In this document: piece after piece, positions 9,108-18,336 of the stretch
Layout: every line of letters begins with the position of its first letter
Numbering within the stretch: position 1 is the first letter of the stretch
Source: Pseudoalteromonas sp. TB64
GTDB lineage: Bacteria; Pseudomonadota; Gammaproteobacteria; Enterobacterales; Alteromonadaceae
Assembly: GCF_000498095.1 (NCBI RefSeq)
Contig: NZ_AUTQ01000230.1
Coordinates: 17,846 to 81,845, forward strand
Direction of reading: 5' to 3'
DNA length: 64,000 nt
Translations under genes and position numbers: made by a program
The notes under the pieces: generated by a model
Databases searched by the model: none
Seen by the model: the letters and a program-made list of their open reading frames with translations, nothing else
Told to the model about the DNA's origin: nothing

Positions 9108-10319
9108 CAGGGCAAGAGCATGAAAAAACACTATAGATTCAATACCTTTTCAAGATAAGTTGTACTGCGCATCGCTTTCTTCTGTTTTGCTGGCATACCT
9201 TTACTAAAACTTGTTTCAGCTTTTAGTTGATTAAATACGATATGTCTCAGCCCTGCAAATACAGGCGCTGCACCTTCGCGCCTAATTCGGCACTCATCTT
9301 CTTTAAACCCTACGTCTAAACGCCATGTAAGCCATTCTCTATTTGCCAATGTTCCCGCGCTGACCTTGCCAATTCTTCCGCCGTTAAAAGTGCTGAGCTG
9401 ATATAGTATCTATGACATAACTCATTGCTTACTTTGCCTTTTTCCTTTCTATAAGAAACAATAACGCCCACTGTCTTTGCGCCTTCCCAGTGTATCGTTT
9501 CTGGTAAATTACTTACGTCATGACGCACCGCACAACACCTAAATTCCTCTCTGTTTTTTTGATAATCAGCTTCATTAAACAAAATCCCCTCAGACGCTTG
9601 TCGTGTCACCTCCGGTAATAAAGCCCTCTCTATTTACGATAAAAGTCCTTTATGATTTGCTTTCACGGCAAGAAGATAATTAGCTTCTTTGCTCACTATT
9701 TTTTCTGCAATTGATTTTTGACATCCCATGGCGTCAATTGTGACTAAGCACCCCTTTATCTCAAGTAACTCAAGAAGTGTTGGTAACGCCGTTATTTCAT
9801 TCGACTTTTTATCAACAGGGCATTGCGCTAAAACGACACCATTTTCGCATGCAAATGGACTGACCATATAAAGTGCATCGCGCCTATCTGACTGATTAAA
9901 TGACCCTTTTAAGCATTTCCCATCAATAGCTACGACGTCGCCTTGGGTTAATTTCGCGCATGCTTTCATCCAAGAAGAAAAAGAATCTTGAAATTGCGTC
10001 ATATCAATACGGCTCAGCACACGAGCAATTGTGTCATGGCGAGGGATGCCTTGCTCTAGGGGAACATATTTCCTGAGCCAATCTAATCTGTCATGACCAA
10101 AATCTTCAATATCCTCCCAGCCTTGGCATCCAGACACAACAGCGCTAACGGCTAAGAATATGATATCAAATAGTTTATGAATCACTTTGCCTTGTTGTCG
10201 AGGGTCATCGATTGTTTCGAAATATTTAAATAACTGAATATTAGGCATGGGTATACTCCTTAAAAAAGAAGTATAAGATCATATTTTTAAGTCAAGGTAA
10301 AGTTCGTGATCTTGCCCTG
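9108..10319 (-). mobile_element. ISAs1-family insertion sequence, inactivated
   Basis: A 1212-bp element bounded by imperfect terminal inverted repeats: CAGGGCAAGAGCATGA at the left and, inverted, CAGGGCAAGATCACGA at the right. It holds one transposase gene on the minus strand. The 8 bases on either side (ttctacac and gcagtaag) do not match, so no target duplication is visible; the flanks have probably been rearranged, fitting the second copy fragment just to the right. Confidence 0.85.
9131..10248 (-). pseudogene. ISAs1-family transposase, broken by a nonsense codon and a 1-nt deletion
   Basis: The reading begins at ATG 10248 with the family N-terminus (FKYFETIDDPRQQGKV, then HKLFDIIFLAVSAVVSGC). 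The DDE domain follows with DGKCLKGS and VTIDAMGCQKSIAEKIV. An in-frame TAA at 9634-9636 stops the protein after 204 residues; the same frame then continues (ERALLPEVTRQASEG) to HWQIENGLH, where one missing T shifts the frame before WRLDVGFKEDECRIR and the C-terminus. Undamaged, it would be close to the usual length of about 370 residues. Not expected to be active. Confidence 0.85.
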
Positions 10320-10382
10320 GCAGTAAGGTACTAACTATGTAAAGCGCATTTCGGTTACCTAGCTTATTAATATAACCTTGAA

Positions 10383-10535
10383 ATGGCGCTGACAGCTAAG
10401 GATATGATATCGAATAGTTTATAAACTACTTTATCTTATTGACGAGAGTCATCGAATAACTGAATATCGACATAAGAATACACCTTACGAAAGGAGTCTT
10501 TAAGTCAAGGTTAAAATTCGTGACCTTAGCCAGGT
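10383..10535 (-). mobile_element. Fragment of a second ISAs1-like element
   Basis: This stretch repeats, with many substitutions and small deletions, the 5' end of the intact-length element next to it: GCTAAGGATATGATATCGAA parallels GCTAAGAATATGATATCAAA, and it ends in TTCGTGACCTTAGCCAGG, a degraded version of the right terminal repeat. Only about 150 bp remains. It must be an older insertion than the copy at 9108-10319. Confidence 0.7.
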
Positions 10536-10879
10536 ATAGGCGGAAAGATGCTTTGATTAATTTATAAACTAAAGTATATTCACTCCCGATAATTATCACT
10601 CCAGCTAGTCTTTCTTATTTTGCTATGTTAGATAGGTAACTCGCATTCTTACTACCTAGAAATGTTGATTACAAAGTGCTTAAATAAAGCAGTGTTTCAA
10701 CTGTATCTTAAAGCTATTTTTGAGTTTTTTCTTTGGAAACAACATCTAAAATATAATATTGATTATCTTCAAGACGGCAATTCCCCCCGTATATGATGGT
10801 CTAACATCCTGAGTTTAGGTGATATTAAATTGATTTAATCGACGTAAATTTCTGCGCTTATTCTTTATCGCTATAAGCC

Positions 10880-11140
10880 CTGTGAGATAAATGTTCCTCC
10901 TGATGTTGAAAATGAGCGGGTGTTTTTACCGGGTAGTTACTCTCTCAAAAATATTTTATCCTTGCTGATGCGGGAGGGTTAGATTACTTTGTGCAGATTT
11001 CAAGATAGGCGGTACTTTCTGGTCAGAGTAAATAAAAGCATTAACCTAATCTTCATATCAGCTTATTACGAGGGTGTAGAGCTTAAAGAAAATAATAGTA
11101 AACTAAAAATCTTGGTCGAAAATTGGTAGCACGATGCAAC
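10880..11140 (+). mobile_element. Possible IS4-family transposase relic
   Basis: Broken translations across frames recall an IS4-type transposase core: GVFLPGSYSLKN, ILADAGGLDYFVQ (usual form LLADAGY.DY), then GGTFWS, SAYYEGVELKE and further short pieces, separated by frameshifts and stops. No terminal repeats seen. The rest of 10540-11248 shows no gene; the region is best read as decayed mobile DNA. Confidence 0.35.
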
Positions 11141-11248
11141 AATAAGATACGCCGATCACTTGAGCTATTTTTAATAGGTCATATTAACAACCTTCATTGT
11201 GTTAAGTAAGTTATACTCATTTTTCATTACATCACGCATTGAGAATTC

Positions 11249-12004
11249 GTGGATATTAAAGGCACTTGTATTGCATCAGTTACTGATGAGCACGGCCCTG
11301 TTTATGTATATCAAACCCCAAAAAATCTAATCCTTAGCTTTGATGGAAAAATTTATCAAAGTTGCATCAAGTTAAATAACATCAATGGGTTAAATCTTGC
11401 TTATACACAAGCAATGATGACTGCACTCTTTTTTATACCAAATTTAAAAACTGCGATGATTATGGGGCTTGGTGCAGGCTCAATAGCAAAAAATCTTTAT
11501 CATGCTTTTCCTGATCTTATTATACATACCGTTGAGTATCGCCAAGCAGTTGCTGACATGGCAATAAAATATTTTGGAGTCCCTGTATCAGATCGTCTTT
11601 TTATTCATATTGATTATGCGGCAAATTATATGAAAAAAACACAGGTAAAAACGGATGTTATTTTCTCTGATTTATATAGTTCAGAAGGTATGGAGTCGGA
11701 TCAGGTGGATTCATCTTACTTACGGCATTGTAAAAATGCGCTAACTTTTGATGGCGTACTTGTACTTAATATTTGCCATACCAAAGCGCAACTTAAAGAA
11801 AAATTTGACCAGTTACTCGATAAAGAGTTTGAAGGAAGAATTCTAAGTTTTACAATAGAAGGTGGCAACAAAATCGTTTTTGCTTTTAACAACACTATGC
11901 CTTTATTAGTTAAGAGTGAGCTGATAGATAAAGCTATATCGTTACAAACAATAATAAATGTACCAATGAAACGTTATGCTGAGCTGTTATTTAATCACGT
12001 TTGA
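11249..12004 (+). CDS. Spermidine synthase-like methyltransferase-fold protein
   Basis: 251 residues from a GTG start. It has the SpeE-like Rossmann core: nucleotide-binding loop MGLGAGSIAKNL (about residues 70-81), an acidic VEYR strand end that would hold the amino-propyl donor, and DVIFSDLYSSEGM matching the aspartate loop after strand 4. The N-terminal beta-hairpin domain of true spermidine synthases is also recognisable but short. Many such proteins are not polyamine enzymes, and the usual partner speD is absent. It stands alone after the IS relics. Function left open. Confidence 0.65.
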   Translation: MDIKGTCIASVTDEHGPVYVYQTPKNLILSFDGKIYQSCIKLNNINGLNLAYTQAMMTALFFIPNLKTAMIMGLGAGSIAKNLYHAFPDLIIHTVEYRQAVADMAIKYFGVPVSDRLFIHIDYAANYMKKTQVKTDVIFSDLYSSEGMESDQVDSSYLRHCKNALTFDGVLVLNICHTKAQLKEKFDQLLDKEFEGRILSFTIEGGNKIVFAFNNTMPLLVKSELIDKAISLQTIINVPMKRYAELLFNHV

Positions 12005-12112
12005 AAAAACAGTAATGCGGCAGGCAAGTTTGATAAATATAAACAATAATTCAGATTTGATGAGATAGGTAAAATAAACTATCCAAAATGCTTTTACAAA
12101 GTAGGGATAAAA

Positions 12113-12463
12113 TTGAGTAAATTACATTGTAAAAAAACGATCATTTTAATAATAATAATCTGTGTATTGTTTATATTATCATTAAACATCCTCTCGTTTA
12201 GGAAAATGCTTTTATCGTCACCGCACTCTGTTTTTATGAGTCCTGATAAACAATATAGAATTGAGTTATTTTCCTATGACAATATATTACCTGTTATGCC
12301 AGGTAGCTCTGCAGGTGATGAAGCTGGATATATTAGGCTTTATAATAAAGATAATGAATTACTAAATGAGAAAGAAATTGAGATGGTGCAATTAGTAGAA
12401 CCGATAAACTGGAGTGGTGATAAAGTGAGCATTAAATTAGTTGCTGACTGGAATTTACGTTAA
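12113..12463 (+). CDS. Hypothetical single-TM exported protein
   Basis: 116 residues from TTG 12113, with AGGGAT a few bases upstream. One N-terminal TM helix (IILIIIICVLFILSLNIL) and an exported domain of about 80 residues with SPDKQYRIELFSY and DEAGYIRLYNKDNELL. This SPDG-like beta-rich pattern is found in small uncharacterised proteins of Proteobacteria. No partner or function is evident. Confidence 0.5.
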   Translation: MSKLHCKKTIILIIIICVLFILSLNILSFRKMLLSSPHSVFMSPDKQYRIELFSYDNILPVMPGSSAGDEAGYIRLYNKDNELLNEKEIEMVQLVEPINWSGDKVSIKLVADWNLR

Positions 12464-12681
12464 TTAGTAGTGCGGTATATTTAGTTTAACATGAACAATA
12501 AAGATATTGTTTTTATTCCTTTTTACATAAATATTTGGGCAATTTAACGTATTAAATTATTTTTAAATGACGTTATAAATATTTATTTGGAACAAGCCGA
12601 AGATTACAGGTTAGTAGAGCATTCATATTTATTGAATCTAATTATATTAAATAGAGCACTCTACTACGTGTAGTATTTTGA
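12464..12681. other. Spacer between convergent genes
   Basis: AT-rich, no ORF. A weak inverted repeat (AGTAGAG at 12613 and CTCTACT at 12659) and the short palindrome ACTACGTGTAGT near 12663 could form hairpins ending the convergent transcripts, but no T-run follows. Confidence 0.3.
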
Positions 12682-13713
12682 TTATTTTACTGATAGTTCT
12701 TTTCGGATAATTTCAGCCCCAGCGCTCAAGGCATTTAGTTTACCTCTGGCTATATGGTGAGGTAGAGGTGCCATGCCGCAGTTTGTGCACGGGTAGAGTT
12801 TGTCGGCATCTACAAATTGCAATGCTTTACGCAGTGTACTAGCTACTTCTTCTGGCGTTTCGATAGTATGATTTGCTACATCAATTGCGCCTACCATTAC
12901 TTTTTTACCGCGAATAAGTTCTAGTAAATCCATTGGTACATGGGAGTTATGGCACTCTAGTGAGATAATATCGATATTAGATTGCTGAAGCTTAGGAAAT
13001 GCCTCTTCGTACTGTCGCCATTCAGTTCCCAATGTTTTTTTCCAATCTGTATTGGCTTTAATGCCGTAGCCGTAGCAAATATGCACAGCTGTTTCGCATT
13101 TAAGACCTTCAATTGCGCGCTCTAATGTAGCAATACCCCAGTCGTTTACCTCATCAAAAAACACGTTAAACGCGGGCTCATCAAATTGAATAATATCAAC
13201 GCCTGCGGCTTCTAACTCTTTTGCTTCTTGATTTAGAATTATGGCAAATTCCCACGCTAGTTTTTCGCGGCTTTTATAATGATCGTCGTATAATGTGTCT
13301 ATCATGGTCATTGGGCCTGGCAAAGCCCATTTTATAGGTTGCTTTGTTTGCTTTCGTAAAAACTTGGCGTCTTCAACAAACACAGACTTTTGGCGGCTCA
13401 CAGGGCCAACAACGGTGGGTACACTTGCGTCGTATCGGTCACGAATTTTTACTGTTTTGCGTTTTTCAAAATCAACACCGTTTAGGTGCTCTATAAACGT
13501 AGTTACAAAATGCTGTCTTGTTTGCTCGCCATCGCTAACAATATCAATACCTGCTTGTTGTTGGTCGAATAATGACAAACGCAGGGCGTCGTGCTTACCT
13601 TGGGTTAATTCGTCACCTTGTAATTTCCAAGGTGACCAAAGTGTTTCTGGCTCTGCAAGCCATAAAGGCTTAGGTAAACTGCCAGCGGTAGATGTAGGTA
13701 GTAATTTTTTCAT
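12682..13713 (-). CDS. mesD: MesD-type folate-independent methionine synthase (core MetE)
   Basis: 343 residues, only the C-terminal catalytic half of MetE. Zinc and homocysteine ligands are visible: HICYGYG (His and Cys), ISLECHNSHV (Glu) and CTNCGMAPL near the C-terminus (Cys). The N-terminal folate-binding half of MetE is absent. The gene directly upstream in the same direction is a DUF1852 (MesX) homologue; in published work on folate-independent methionine synthases the MesD group is a core MetE that needs MesX and oxygen. On that basis the call is MesD; the methyl donor is unknown. The stop of mesX and start of mesD are 78 bp apart, so co-transcription is likely. Confidence 0.8.
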   Translation of the reverse strand: MKKLLPTSTAGSLPKPLWLAEPETLWSPWKLQGDELTQGKHDALRLSLFDQQQAGIDIVSDGEQTRQHFVTTFIEHLNGVDFEKRKTVKIRDRYDASVPTVVGPVSRQKSVFVEDAKFLRKQTKQPIKWALPGPMTMIDTLYDDHYKSREKLAWEFAIILNQEAKELEAAGVDIIQFDEPAFNVFFDEVNDWGIATLERAIEGLKCETAVHICYGYGIKANTDWKKTLGTEWRQYEEAFPKLQQSNIDIISLECHNSHVPMDLLELIRGKKVMVGAIDVANHTIETPEEVASTLRKALQFVDADKLYPCTNCGMAPLPHHIARGKLNALSAGAEIIRKELSVK

Positions 13714-13791
13714 AATAAATAATGCCGTATATTTTAGTTAATTATTAAACGTAGCTTTAAGCGCGTTATTACTGGTTGTTACTATTAGTTG

Positions 13792-14769
13792 TTATGACAG
13801 ATAGCGAGTAGAGAATTGCTCAAGAACCGTTTGGTACGGCTTGATAAAATGCTCTTGTGCAAATTTGCCTTGTTCATTTGCTAACTTGCCGCGCTCTTCT
13901 CGGTCATACACAATTTGAGTTAATGAATGATCCAAGTTTTTTAAGTTTGGTTTATATGATTTACCCGCTGTTGCATTGGCATTATAAATCTCTGGTCTGT
14001 AGATTTTTTGAAACGTTTCCATCGTACTAATGGTGCTTATAAGCTCAAGATTGCTGTAATCATTAAGTAAATCACCAAAGAAAAACAATGCTAAAGGTGC
14101 GGCACTATTTTGTGGCATAAAGTAACGTATCTGTAAGCCCATTTTTTTGAAGTATTGCTCTGTTAAAGATGAGTCATTTGGTTCGTATTCTACGCCAAGT
14201 ACCGGGTGTTGGTTTTCGGTGCGGTTGTAGGTTTTGTTATCTGACACACTTAGGCATATAACCGGCGGTTTTTTAAAGTTTTGTTTGTATGTATCCGAAT
14301 TTACGAATGACTGAAATAGTTTGCCATGTAAAACCCCAAAGTCATCAGGAATACTAAATTGAGACTTTCCTTTGTTATGCTCTTGTAGGAGTACGCTAAA
14401 GTCGTAGTCGCGCACATACGATGAAAAGTTGTTTCCTACAATGCCTTCAATGCGCTTATTAGTTTTATGATCAACAATATTTGTTTTTAATATTTCGATA
14501 GAGGGGAAGCTTTCGCCGCCGTCTTCAATCCCTATCTCAACAGACACAATTTCAAGCTCAACAGCATAACGCTCACCTTTGGTGTTATCCCAATGGGCTA
14601 GGGCATTAAAGCGGTTGTTAATCATGTTCAAGGCGTTACGCAAGTTTGCTTGGCGGTATTCACCTCTTGCTAAATTAGCAAAATTGGTTGTGATACGTGT
14701 ATTGGTTGATGGATGATAATTTTCGTCGAGTGAAACGCTTTTAATGTTAAATGTAAAATCTTTTTTCAT
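13792..14769 (-). CDS. mesX: MesX (DUF1852), putative oxygenase partner of MesD
   Basis: 325 residues, cytosolic, no signal. It begins MKKDFTFNIKSVSLDENYHP and contains ANLARGEYRQANLRNAL, SVEIGIEDGGESFPSIEIL and a C-terminal GKLANEQGKFAQEHF segment, all in the style of DUF1852. This family is found with core-MetE genes and has been named MesX, required with oxygen for MesD-type methionine synthesis. It is the first gene of the probable mesX-mesD operon. No SAM riboswitch or MetJ-type operator was seen upstream. Confidence 0.8.
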   Translation of the reverse strand: MKKDFTFNIKSVSLDENYHPSTNTRITTNFANLARGEYRQANLRNALNMINNRFNALAHWDNTKGERYAVELEIVSVEIGIEDGGESFPSIEILKTNIVDHKTNKRIEGIVGNNFSSYVRDYDFSVLLQEHNKGKSQFSIPDDFGVLHGKLFQSFVNSDTYKQNFKKPPVICLSVSDNKTYNRTENQHPVLGVEYEPNDSSLTEQYFKKMGLQIRYFMPQNSAAPLALFFFGDLLNDYSNLELISTISTMETFQKIYRPEIYNANATAGKSYKPNLKNLDHSLTQIVYDREERGKLANEQGKFAQEHFIKPYQTVLEQFSTRYLS

Positions 14770-15443
14770 CGTGTTATGTATCCAATTTTTATAATTTAAA
14801 CCTGATTGATGCTTTGCGCTTTATTAACCTTTTAACTTAGTGTGCTGGTTTGTTATTCAGCAGCTTTAAGTTGTTAGTAATAGTGTTTAGCGCTAAGTGA
14901 TGAGTAATTTATACGTGGGTTGGTACATGAATAAAAACGGTTTAATTTCACATAAAACATGAGTCATATTCATTACTTGATATGAATAGATGCAATTACA
15001 AAAAAATTAGTCAAAATACGTGATGAAATTATAGGGTTTTAGTAGGGAAGTGTAGGTGTCTAGACTTCCATTTTCGCTGTTTGTATTTATTTCATGTTGA
15101 ACATGAATGATATTCAACACTTGTTTTTTAAACTAGAATAAATAAATATTTATATAGCTTTATTATTTTTAAGTTTTATTTTCATTTAAAAACAGCGGCT
15201 TATGTTGTTGTGTGGTGTAATTAAAGTATTGTTGAAATGCACAGAACGGTGCTCCTCCCATTTATAACGTTTAGATAGCTAAGAGTAACTTGCGTTTAGC
15301 TACTCAAAAATCTATAGCGTTGTTATTTATTCGACAGATTTTAATTTGTTAATTAACAGAGGTCGTTTTTTTGAGTGAAATGTCTGTTAATGTAAAATCA
15401 AAGACATACTACTGACTAACTTGCTCAAAGGAATGATTACAAA
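14770..15443. other. 674-bp intergenic region with palindromes
   Basis: Lies between the divergent mesX and RDD-protein genes. No ORF was found. It holds a TATTCAT/ATGAATA inverted repeat with an 8-base spacer (14967-14988) and a stronger palindrome at 15091-15107. Both are candidate regulator sites for the two divergent promoters. Confidence 0.5.
15091..15107. promoter_or_regulatory. Perfect 17-bp palindrome, operator-like
   Basis: TTCATGTTGAACATGAA has two perfect 8-base arms around one central base. A second overlapping repeat, GTTGAA...TTCAAC (15096-15118), adds to the symmetry. It could bind a dimeric repressor, but which one is unknown and it is far (over 300 bp) from both neighbouring starts. 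Confidence 0.4.
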
Positions 15444-15848
15444 ATGACGGATAATAAAGTAGCTTTACTGCGGTTTCCCGCTTTTATAATTGATATTACT
15501 TTGGTTATGTTGCCATTGTATGTACTAACAACAGTAGGAAAAACATTTAATCTGTTTAATGAAAATATACCGATTGAATGGCTTATGCTTTGCTATATAC
15601 CTATGATGTTTTTTATTTATTGGGTATTAAATATTAATGTGGGAAAAAGAATATTTGGTCTTAGCATCGTGGATGCAAATACTGGCAATAAGGCGACTGT
15701 TTTTCAATTATTTAAAAGGTCGCTTCTATTTTCACTTATAGTATCGTTTAATCTGGCTTTTATAATTCCGCTATTTGTATCAAAAAAGCATCAAAGTTTT
15801 CATGATATGTTAGCAAACACAGTCGTCGTCAAAAATCCTAAAAAGTAA
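15444..15848 (+). CDS. RDD family membrane protein
   Basis: 134 residues with three to four TM helices. The RDD domain is recognisable from the start: ALLRFPAFIIDITLVM (Arg and Asp of the family name), GKRIFGLSIVDANTG in the middle and FHDMLANTVVV at the end. RDD proteins are small membrane proteins of mostly unknown, possibly transport-related function. Start ATG 15444 has an AAAGGA ribosome site upstream. Single gene. Confidence 0.85.
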   Translation: MTDNKVALLRFPAFIIDITLVMLPLYVLTTVGKTFNLFNENIPIEWLMLCYIPMMFFIYWVLNINVGKRIFGLSIVDANTGNKATVFQLFKRSLLFSLIVSFNLAFIIPLFVSKKHQSFHDMLANTVVVKNPKK

Positions 15849-15992
15849 TGAACCTTTAATTTACGTTATTGTTAGGTGTGCCAATTCGATATGGCATAAA
15901 AATTAACATATAGATAAAAGTACATAGCAAATGTAGTTGTAGTACTGGGTAGTTGTAGCAATATTTATGAATGGCTCTATTAGGAGGTGATA

Positions 15993-16145
15993 ATGACCGA
16001 TGCTGAACGATTACTAAAAGAAAAACTTATAAAAGCTAATCTGAAAAAGCTAGTTTTAGAGCTTGAAAATAATAACATACAAGAGCCTAAAGGATTAGCC
16101 TCAGGTAAAATGGTTGTAGAGTTAAAAGAGGACCATGATGAATGA
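15993..16145 (+). CDS. Small hypothetical protein, 50 aa
   Basis: A 50-residue ORF (MTDAERLLKEKLIKANLKK...) preceded by an almost perfect ribosome site, AGGAGGTGA, 4 bases before the ATG. The protein is charged and mostly helical, without a TM segment or signal. The strong translation signal is the main reason to believe it. No homologue recognised. Confidence 0.55.
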   Translation: MTDAERLLKEKLIKANLKKLVLELENNNIQEPKGLASGKMVVELKEDHDE

Positions 16146-16233
16146 TTCTAAAATAGTAAATAATATTTAAATTAAAGAACATTCATATAATTACTTAAAA
16201 AGTTACTTAAAAAGCTAAATACAGAGATTATTT

Positions 16234-16623
16234 ATGACTAAGAATGTTGTGTGTGCAGTAGCTGCTTTATTTATTGTATCTTGTAGTTTTAACTATGAAG
16301 ATAACTTTAAAATATTAACTTTTAAAAAAGTGATTGATGAGGAAAATACGCAATATAACGTGTGTGATAATTTATTACTTACTAAAACTGAAATTGCTTT
16401 GTATTTTGATAATGCAGAGCAAGTGAGTAATGAAAAGGAACACGGTGAGTCACTTATTATGCCTTGTAAATATTCTGGGAAGTTAATAATGGACCACAAA
16501 ACATATTCATACGACATTTTTGCTGGTGGAAGTGGCTATATTTATAACAATAAAGGTTGGGTTGTAAAAAACTTTATCTGCAAGGATACGAGCTGTTGCA
16601 ATCAGTTTTCTAACTTATGCTAA
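16234..16623 (+). CDS. Hypothetical lipoprotein
   Basis: 129 residues with a short lipoprotein signal (VAALFIVSC, lipid-modified Cys at about residue 17). The exported part is rich in Cys and Tyr (NVCDNLLL, MPCKYSG, NFICKDTSCCNQF), which suggests disulfides. It contains the pattern AGGSGYIYNNKGW. No function assigned. It ends 9 bp inside the opposing gene. Confidence 0.5.
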   Translation: MTKNVVCAVAALFIVSCSFNYEDNFKILTFKKVIDEENTQYNVCDNLLLTKTEIALYFDNAEQVSNEKEHGESLIMPCKYSGKLIMDHKTYSYDIFAGGSGYIYNNKGWVVKNFICKDTSCCNQFSNLC

Positions 16624-16917
16624 TTTTTTGAACTTAGACTTAGGGCTAGGAAGCACAATAATAATTACTATCCATACAATCCAAAAACATACTGCGGGCA
16701 AAATATCATTAAGAATATAAGGCATGCTGGTATAGTACCCTTTTGGGGCAGAATACTCTGAAGATACGAGGAATACGCCAATAGGCTTTAAGTAAGCCGG
16801 ATAGTGGGGGTTTGATTTAAAAATCATACTCGCATAAGGCCAAACAAGTAACCAATAGATTGACCCCGATAACTTATTCCATAATATACGTTTAAAATTA
16901 CTGACACTTACAAACAT
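16615..16917 (-). CDS. Hypothetical two-TM protein
   Basis: About 100 residues from ATG 16917, which has GGAAG five bases upstream; an earlier ATG at 16929 overlaps that site. Two hydrophobic segments (SIYWLLVWPYASMIF and the C-terminal ICFW-like WIVWIVIIIVL) and a basic tail. Unrecognised. Its 3' end overlaps the convergent lipoprotein gene by 9 bp. Confidence 0.45.
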   Translation of the reverse strand: MFVSVSNFKRILWNKLSGSIYWLLVWPYASMIFKSNPHYPAYLKPIGVFLVSSEYSAPKGYYTSMPYILNDILPAVCFWIVWIVIIIVLPSPKSKFKKLA

Positions 16918-17249
16918 TTTTACTTCCATTTACTATTTCCACATAGTGGTTGCTTTGCGAGTTTTTTAATAAGCTTATCCAACTACTTACCTAACTAATA
17001 ATCCACGCTTTTGCTGACTGAACAATACACATGATATTTCATTATCTATTAGAGCCCATAACTGTATTGCATTTAACTAAAAATTTATCTGATTATTTAA
17101 CCTTACATTATAGTTAAAACAATTTACTAAGACCCTGTTGTGAATAAAGTTTTTATATCTCGTCTATCTGTAGTTCATTTAGAGGTAGGTAAAATTACGA
17201 ACTTAAATATTACTCTGTAGAGTATATACCCGTAAGGAAGTACTAATAG
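16918..17249. other. Intergenic region, nothing recognised
   Basis: About 330 bp of AT-rich spacer between divergent genes. Only the GGAAG ribosome site of the DUF5924 gene near 17237 stands out. No hairpin, repeat or ORF was found. Confidence 0.5.
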
Positions 17250-18263
17250 ATGGATTACTTAAAAAATTTAATAACAAAATTCATAAATGCAATGCAAAAA
17301 CGTCCTGGTTTACTTGCTGTTTTAGCTTTTTTATCTGGTGTTGCTAGTTTTGTACTTGTTGATAGAAAAGAGTCGTTTTCGCAGGTTATTGCTATATTTT
17401 TGCTTGTTAGTTGGTTGTGGTTGATTATTGATAATTGGCTGCGTGATAAGGTGGAAGAAAAATTTGGTATTGCTGTTTCTCCTAACGTAATGCGTTTTGC
17501 ATTACAGATGGTACAGCAAGAAAGTCTATTTTTTGCTTTACCCTTCTTTTTGGCTGTTACTCAGTGGGATCATCCACAAGCCATTTTTACTTCGCTAATT
17601 ATTTTATGTGCCGTTGCCTCAGTTATTGATCCCTTTTATTACAAGAAGCTAGCCAAAAATCGTACATTATTTAGTATATTTCATAATTTTGCTTTGTTTG
17701 TTGTATTGCTTGTAACTTTACCCATTTTATTAAATCTTACAACAAGCCAAAGCCTCGTAATTGCTTTAGTTACTGCTGTAATTATTACACTTCCTAGTTT
17801 AGGTAATTTAATGCCTAATGTGCGCTGGTGGCGGTTTCCTATTCTTGTGCTTGTTTTATCTTCATTAAGCGCTGGTATTTGGCAGCTTAAAAGCTATATA
17901 CCACCGGCAGCATTGCGTTTAACTGATATTACACTGGCTCATGAAGTTGACTTACAACATAAAAAGCCCGTAGGGAGTATTAAACAGTTAGATTCTTATA
18001 CGCTGCATCATCAAGGTTTATATAGCTGGACAGCCGTTAAAGCGCCAAGAGGCTTAAATGAAAAAATATTTCATGTATGGATACATAATAAAAAAGAAGT
18101 TGATCGGATAACGCTAAATATAAATGGCGGACGAGAGCTTGGTTATAGAGCATGGACTCATAAAGTAAACTTTCCAAGTGATGCTGTAGGTAAGTGGCAA
18201 GTTAAGGTAGTTACTGAATCTGGTCAATTAATTGGTTTAACGAAATTTATTGTTACACCTTAA
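17250..18263 (+). CDS. DUF5924/DUF2914 membrane protein
   Basis: 337 residues. The N-terminal two-thirds contains about seven TM helices (DUF5924 type, residues 18-210), with the marker WLRDKVEEKFGI and PNVMRFALQMVQQESLFF between helices. The C-terminal part (about 225-337) is the extracytoplasmic DUF2914 domain: YTLHHQGLYSWTAVKAPRGL, HVWIHNKKEVDRI and a final GKWQVKVVTESGQLIG. Function unknown. Ribosome site GGAAG upstream. Monocistronic or with the small gene that follows. Confidence 0.8.
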   Translation: MDYLKNLITKFINAMQKRPGLLAVLAFLSGVASFVLVDRKESFSQVIAIFLLVSWLWLIIDNWLRDKVEEKFGIAVSPNVMRFALQMVQQESLFFALPFFLAVTQWDHPQAIFTSLIILCAVASVIDPFYYKKLAKNRTLFSIFHNFALFVVLLVTLPILLNLTTSQSLVIALVTAVIITLPSLGNLMPNVRWWRFPILVLVLSSLSAGIWQLKSYIPPAALRLTDITLAHEVDLQHKKPVGSIKQLDSYTLHHQGLYSWTAVKAPRGLNEKIFHVWIHNKKEVDRITLNINGGRELGYRAWTHKVNFPSDAVGKWQVKVVTESGQLIGLTKFIVTP

Positions 18264-18336
18264 CTAACTCAGTTGGCTGCAATTTGAACAAATAGCTGAT
18301 ATTGTTTTTTGCATACTTAACTAATGGATATAAGTT

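Noticed and set aside
14770..15000. SAM riboswitch or MetJ operator upstream of mesX
   Set aside because: No AGACGTCT repeats, no MetR-type TGAA-N5-TTCA spacing and no recognisable riboswitch core were found.
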